From the NCBI GenBank assembly GCA_014898415.1, contig RCTD01000004.1, positions 1,859,001-1,923,000 of the forward strand: 64,000 bases of DNA, read 5' to 3'. Origin of the DNA: Stromatinia cepivora. Its lineage: Eukaryota > Ascomycota > Leotiomycetes > Helotiales > Sclerotiniaceae. How positions within the stretch are numbered: the first letter of the stretch is position 1; the number at the start of each line of letters is the position of its first letter. Below the pieces are notes generated by a model. The model saw only the letters and a list, made by a program, of their open reading frames with translations. It had not been told where the DNA came from and ran no database searches. This document shows, in pieces, positions 62,197 to 64,000 of this stretch. The position numbers were made by a program, and so were the translations under genes.

Positions 62197-64000
62197 TGTT
62201 GGAAATGAGGCCATCATAGGATTAGAATTGAGGTCACGTGATCACAATGGTGCACAGACCATATTTGGGGATAACCTCAATTCTATTTCTATTAGAATTA
62301 TAAATCCTTAGTTCAATCTATATAGTCAATAATACTACTACTTCCTATATCAAAAGTTAATAGGTTATAAGATCCGATTGTATAGTAGTGATTAGAAAGC
62401 AAAACAAATCGAGAAAAAATTAGTATAATTAGTAAAGATAAAACAAAATGAAAATCAGAGTTTTTATATAGTATTATTGAAACAAAATTGAAATATAATA
62501 ATATAATTTATAATTTATAACATTACAAATCAAAACGAAGAACAATTTATACAATACTGATACAGAATTATAATAAAAGCAAAAAGCAAATTCGTATAAT
62601 TATAAGAAAATATATTACAATATGATTTTACAAATTTTCTTATTATTTTATTTTTATATTTTTTTATTATCCCGAATTTATTTATTACACATTTTTTAAG
62701 ATCATTTTAAAAACCTAAAAACTATCTTCGATACCCATCAAACAATAAAAAACCTTTACAATATCGAAATCAAACAACTCTTCAAAACTTGATCAAAACA
62801 ATCATGAATGATAATTTAAACAAATGAAAATATAATTAAAAAAGAAAAGATAGTTTTATACAATTGATTAAACATTAAATAAATATATACAAATTGCAGA
62901 ATTCAATATAGTATCTGCCTATAAGATCAATAATTGTATATATTATAATATCGAATTGAAATCGGAATACTTAAAGAACAAAGCGAATATATTATTATAT
63001 ATTTGTATAATATTTAATAATGACAACGAAGCCTTTATTAATGAATATTCAATAATATATATATTCTGGAAATATCTTAAATTAAAATATACCAAAGTTA
63101 ATATAGTTACAATTAATACGTATATAACAATGATCCAGAACTTCAAATTTCAACCCGATATTTATCCCAACATAATTATTATCGAAATCTGAAATAAATT
63201 GAAAAAGTATAAAAGGAAATTAAAGATTATAAATGAAAACTATCGATCAGTATATCAAGATATTATTTTATTCTTGATTTTAATATGTAATCTTCTAATC
63301 GATTATCAAAAAGTAATAGATATATTAAATATCCAAATCAATTTTAATATCAATAATAAGATTAAGTATTTGTAGATTAAGGAATTTCGTTTTAAAGATA
63401 GATTAAAGCAAATACAAATTGTGAAAAGATTTAGATACACTTTTCGACATCAAGAATCAAATTTCGAGATCCCAAACAATACTTACAATCTATATCAAAA
63501 GAAAAATCATTATATACAAAACTATTTGTATTTAATACGAATCAGCAAACTCCTTCGTAGTTATCTTTATTATCAAAAGAAAAAAGGATCATTGAATCCG
63601 AAGAAGATTTATTTCAATAAGAAAAATCAAGTACACCTTATTAATAATATCTTTGAATCAGATTCCGATATTGAAAATATAATAAAGGAAGATTGTAATT
63701 TGATAAAAAAAACCATTAGTAAGATTTCCTCTAACAAATGATATACCAATACAGACGCTTTTTCATATATATCTAATCAACCTTTATTATTCAAATTAAT
63801 AAACCCTATTACCAAACAAAGGATAAAAATTAATAGAAAAATGATATATTATCGTTATTAAAGTTTAATGGATATAGTATACAAAGATGATTCTAAAATG
63901 CTATTTTCAAATGTATTATATATACTAGAACTAGAAATAAACTTGTTATTAGGAAAAAGGATCTGCGAAACAAAACTACAAAGGGAATTCAATTCTCATC
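62197..64000 (+). mobile_element. Second Copia copy, 5' part (continues past the window)
   Basis: The 166-bp 5' LTR (62,197-62,362) starts TGTTGGAAATGAGGCCATCA and corresponds base for base in length to the LTRs of the element at 49,980. The interior follows in the same order as that element up to the protease region at the window end. The 3' half lies outside. Its strand is opposite to the first copy, so the two form a large inverted pair about 6.7 kb apart. Confidence 0.88.
62820..64000 (+). pseudogene. Copia Gag and protease start, RIP-inactivated, partial
   Basis: Plus-strand frames repeat those of the first copy. Gag reads KSEYLKNKANILLYICIIFN (62,956 on). After a stop, 63,421-63,741 holds the region around the lost zinc knuckle and a Ser/Asp-rich stretch (NNIFESDSDIENIIKED). 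Just beyond the stop at 63,739-63,741, TNTDAFSYISNQPLLFKL corresponds to the aspartic protease start, whose active motif is normally DTGA-SH. The frame stays legible to the window edge (GKRICETKLQREFNSH). Stops and the altered active site make it inactive; the rest is outside the window. Confidence 0.75.

Overview
The window looks like nuclear DNA of a filamentous ascomycete (Pezizomycotina) with a two-compartment genome. A roughly 15 kb block of balanced base composition (about 26,350-41,300) holds intron-containing genes. It sits between two long, extremely AT-rich blocks (1-26,200 and 41,400-64,000) made almost entirely of broken transposable elements. In those elements C-to-T and G-to-A changes have turned coding sequence into runs of Ile, Asn, Lys, Tyr and stops. 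That is the usual signature of repeat-induced point mutation (RIP). The species cannot be fixed from the sequence.

Left block. An unclassified repeat appears at 60-4,740 (partly head-to-head) and again at 9,120-13,240, with fragments at 15,340. A pogo/Fot1-family DNA transposon with TA target duplications lies at 5,647-7,461, and a truncated relative at 15,535-16,458 carries the same flank. A Ty3/gypsy reverse-transcriptase relic on the minus strand (17,390-18,800) ends at a second pogo/Fot1 element (18,811-20,626). A hairpin-bearing LTR start lies near 23,074. A 1.68 kb LTR element encoding only Gag (24,430-26,105) closes the block.

Gene island. From left to right: a 20-bp minisatellite at the edge (26,204-26,317); a cysteine-rich gene that appears broken by C-to-T stops (26,980-27,473); tRNA-Ala(AGC) on the minus strand (28,035-28,106); a complete seven-exon methionine aminopeptidase 2 gene (29,546-31,301); two small inverted-repeat elements (31,995-32,135 and 33,095-33,218); and a 492-residue TmpA-like membrane oxidoreductase (34,683-36,161). 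From 36.2 to 41.3 kb I recognise no gene, only two weak open frames.

Right block. An LTR-like repeat lies at the island edge (about 41,306-41,460), with an AT-shifted copy at 55,849. A second Gag-only element (43,535-45,055) is inserted in an older LTR. A plus-strand gypsy pol relic lies at about 45,100-49,979. A structurally complete but mutated Copia element runs from 49,980 to 55,460 on the minus strand, with 166-bp LTRs and a TTATT duplication. A 2.3 kb non-autonomous LTR element with a Copia-derived core occupies 59,179-61,485. A second Copia copy starts at 62,197 and runs off the end.

The genes do not form a pathway: MetAP2 and tRNA-Ala are housekeeping and the TmpA-like protein is probably a membrane redox or developmental regulator. 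The most interesting material is the mobile DNA: two Gag-only elements flanking the island in the same orientation, a composite non-autonomous LTR element, and probable RIP spill-over into the island-edge gene.
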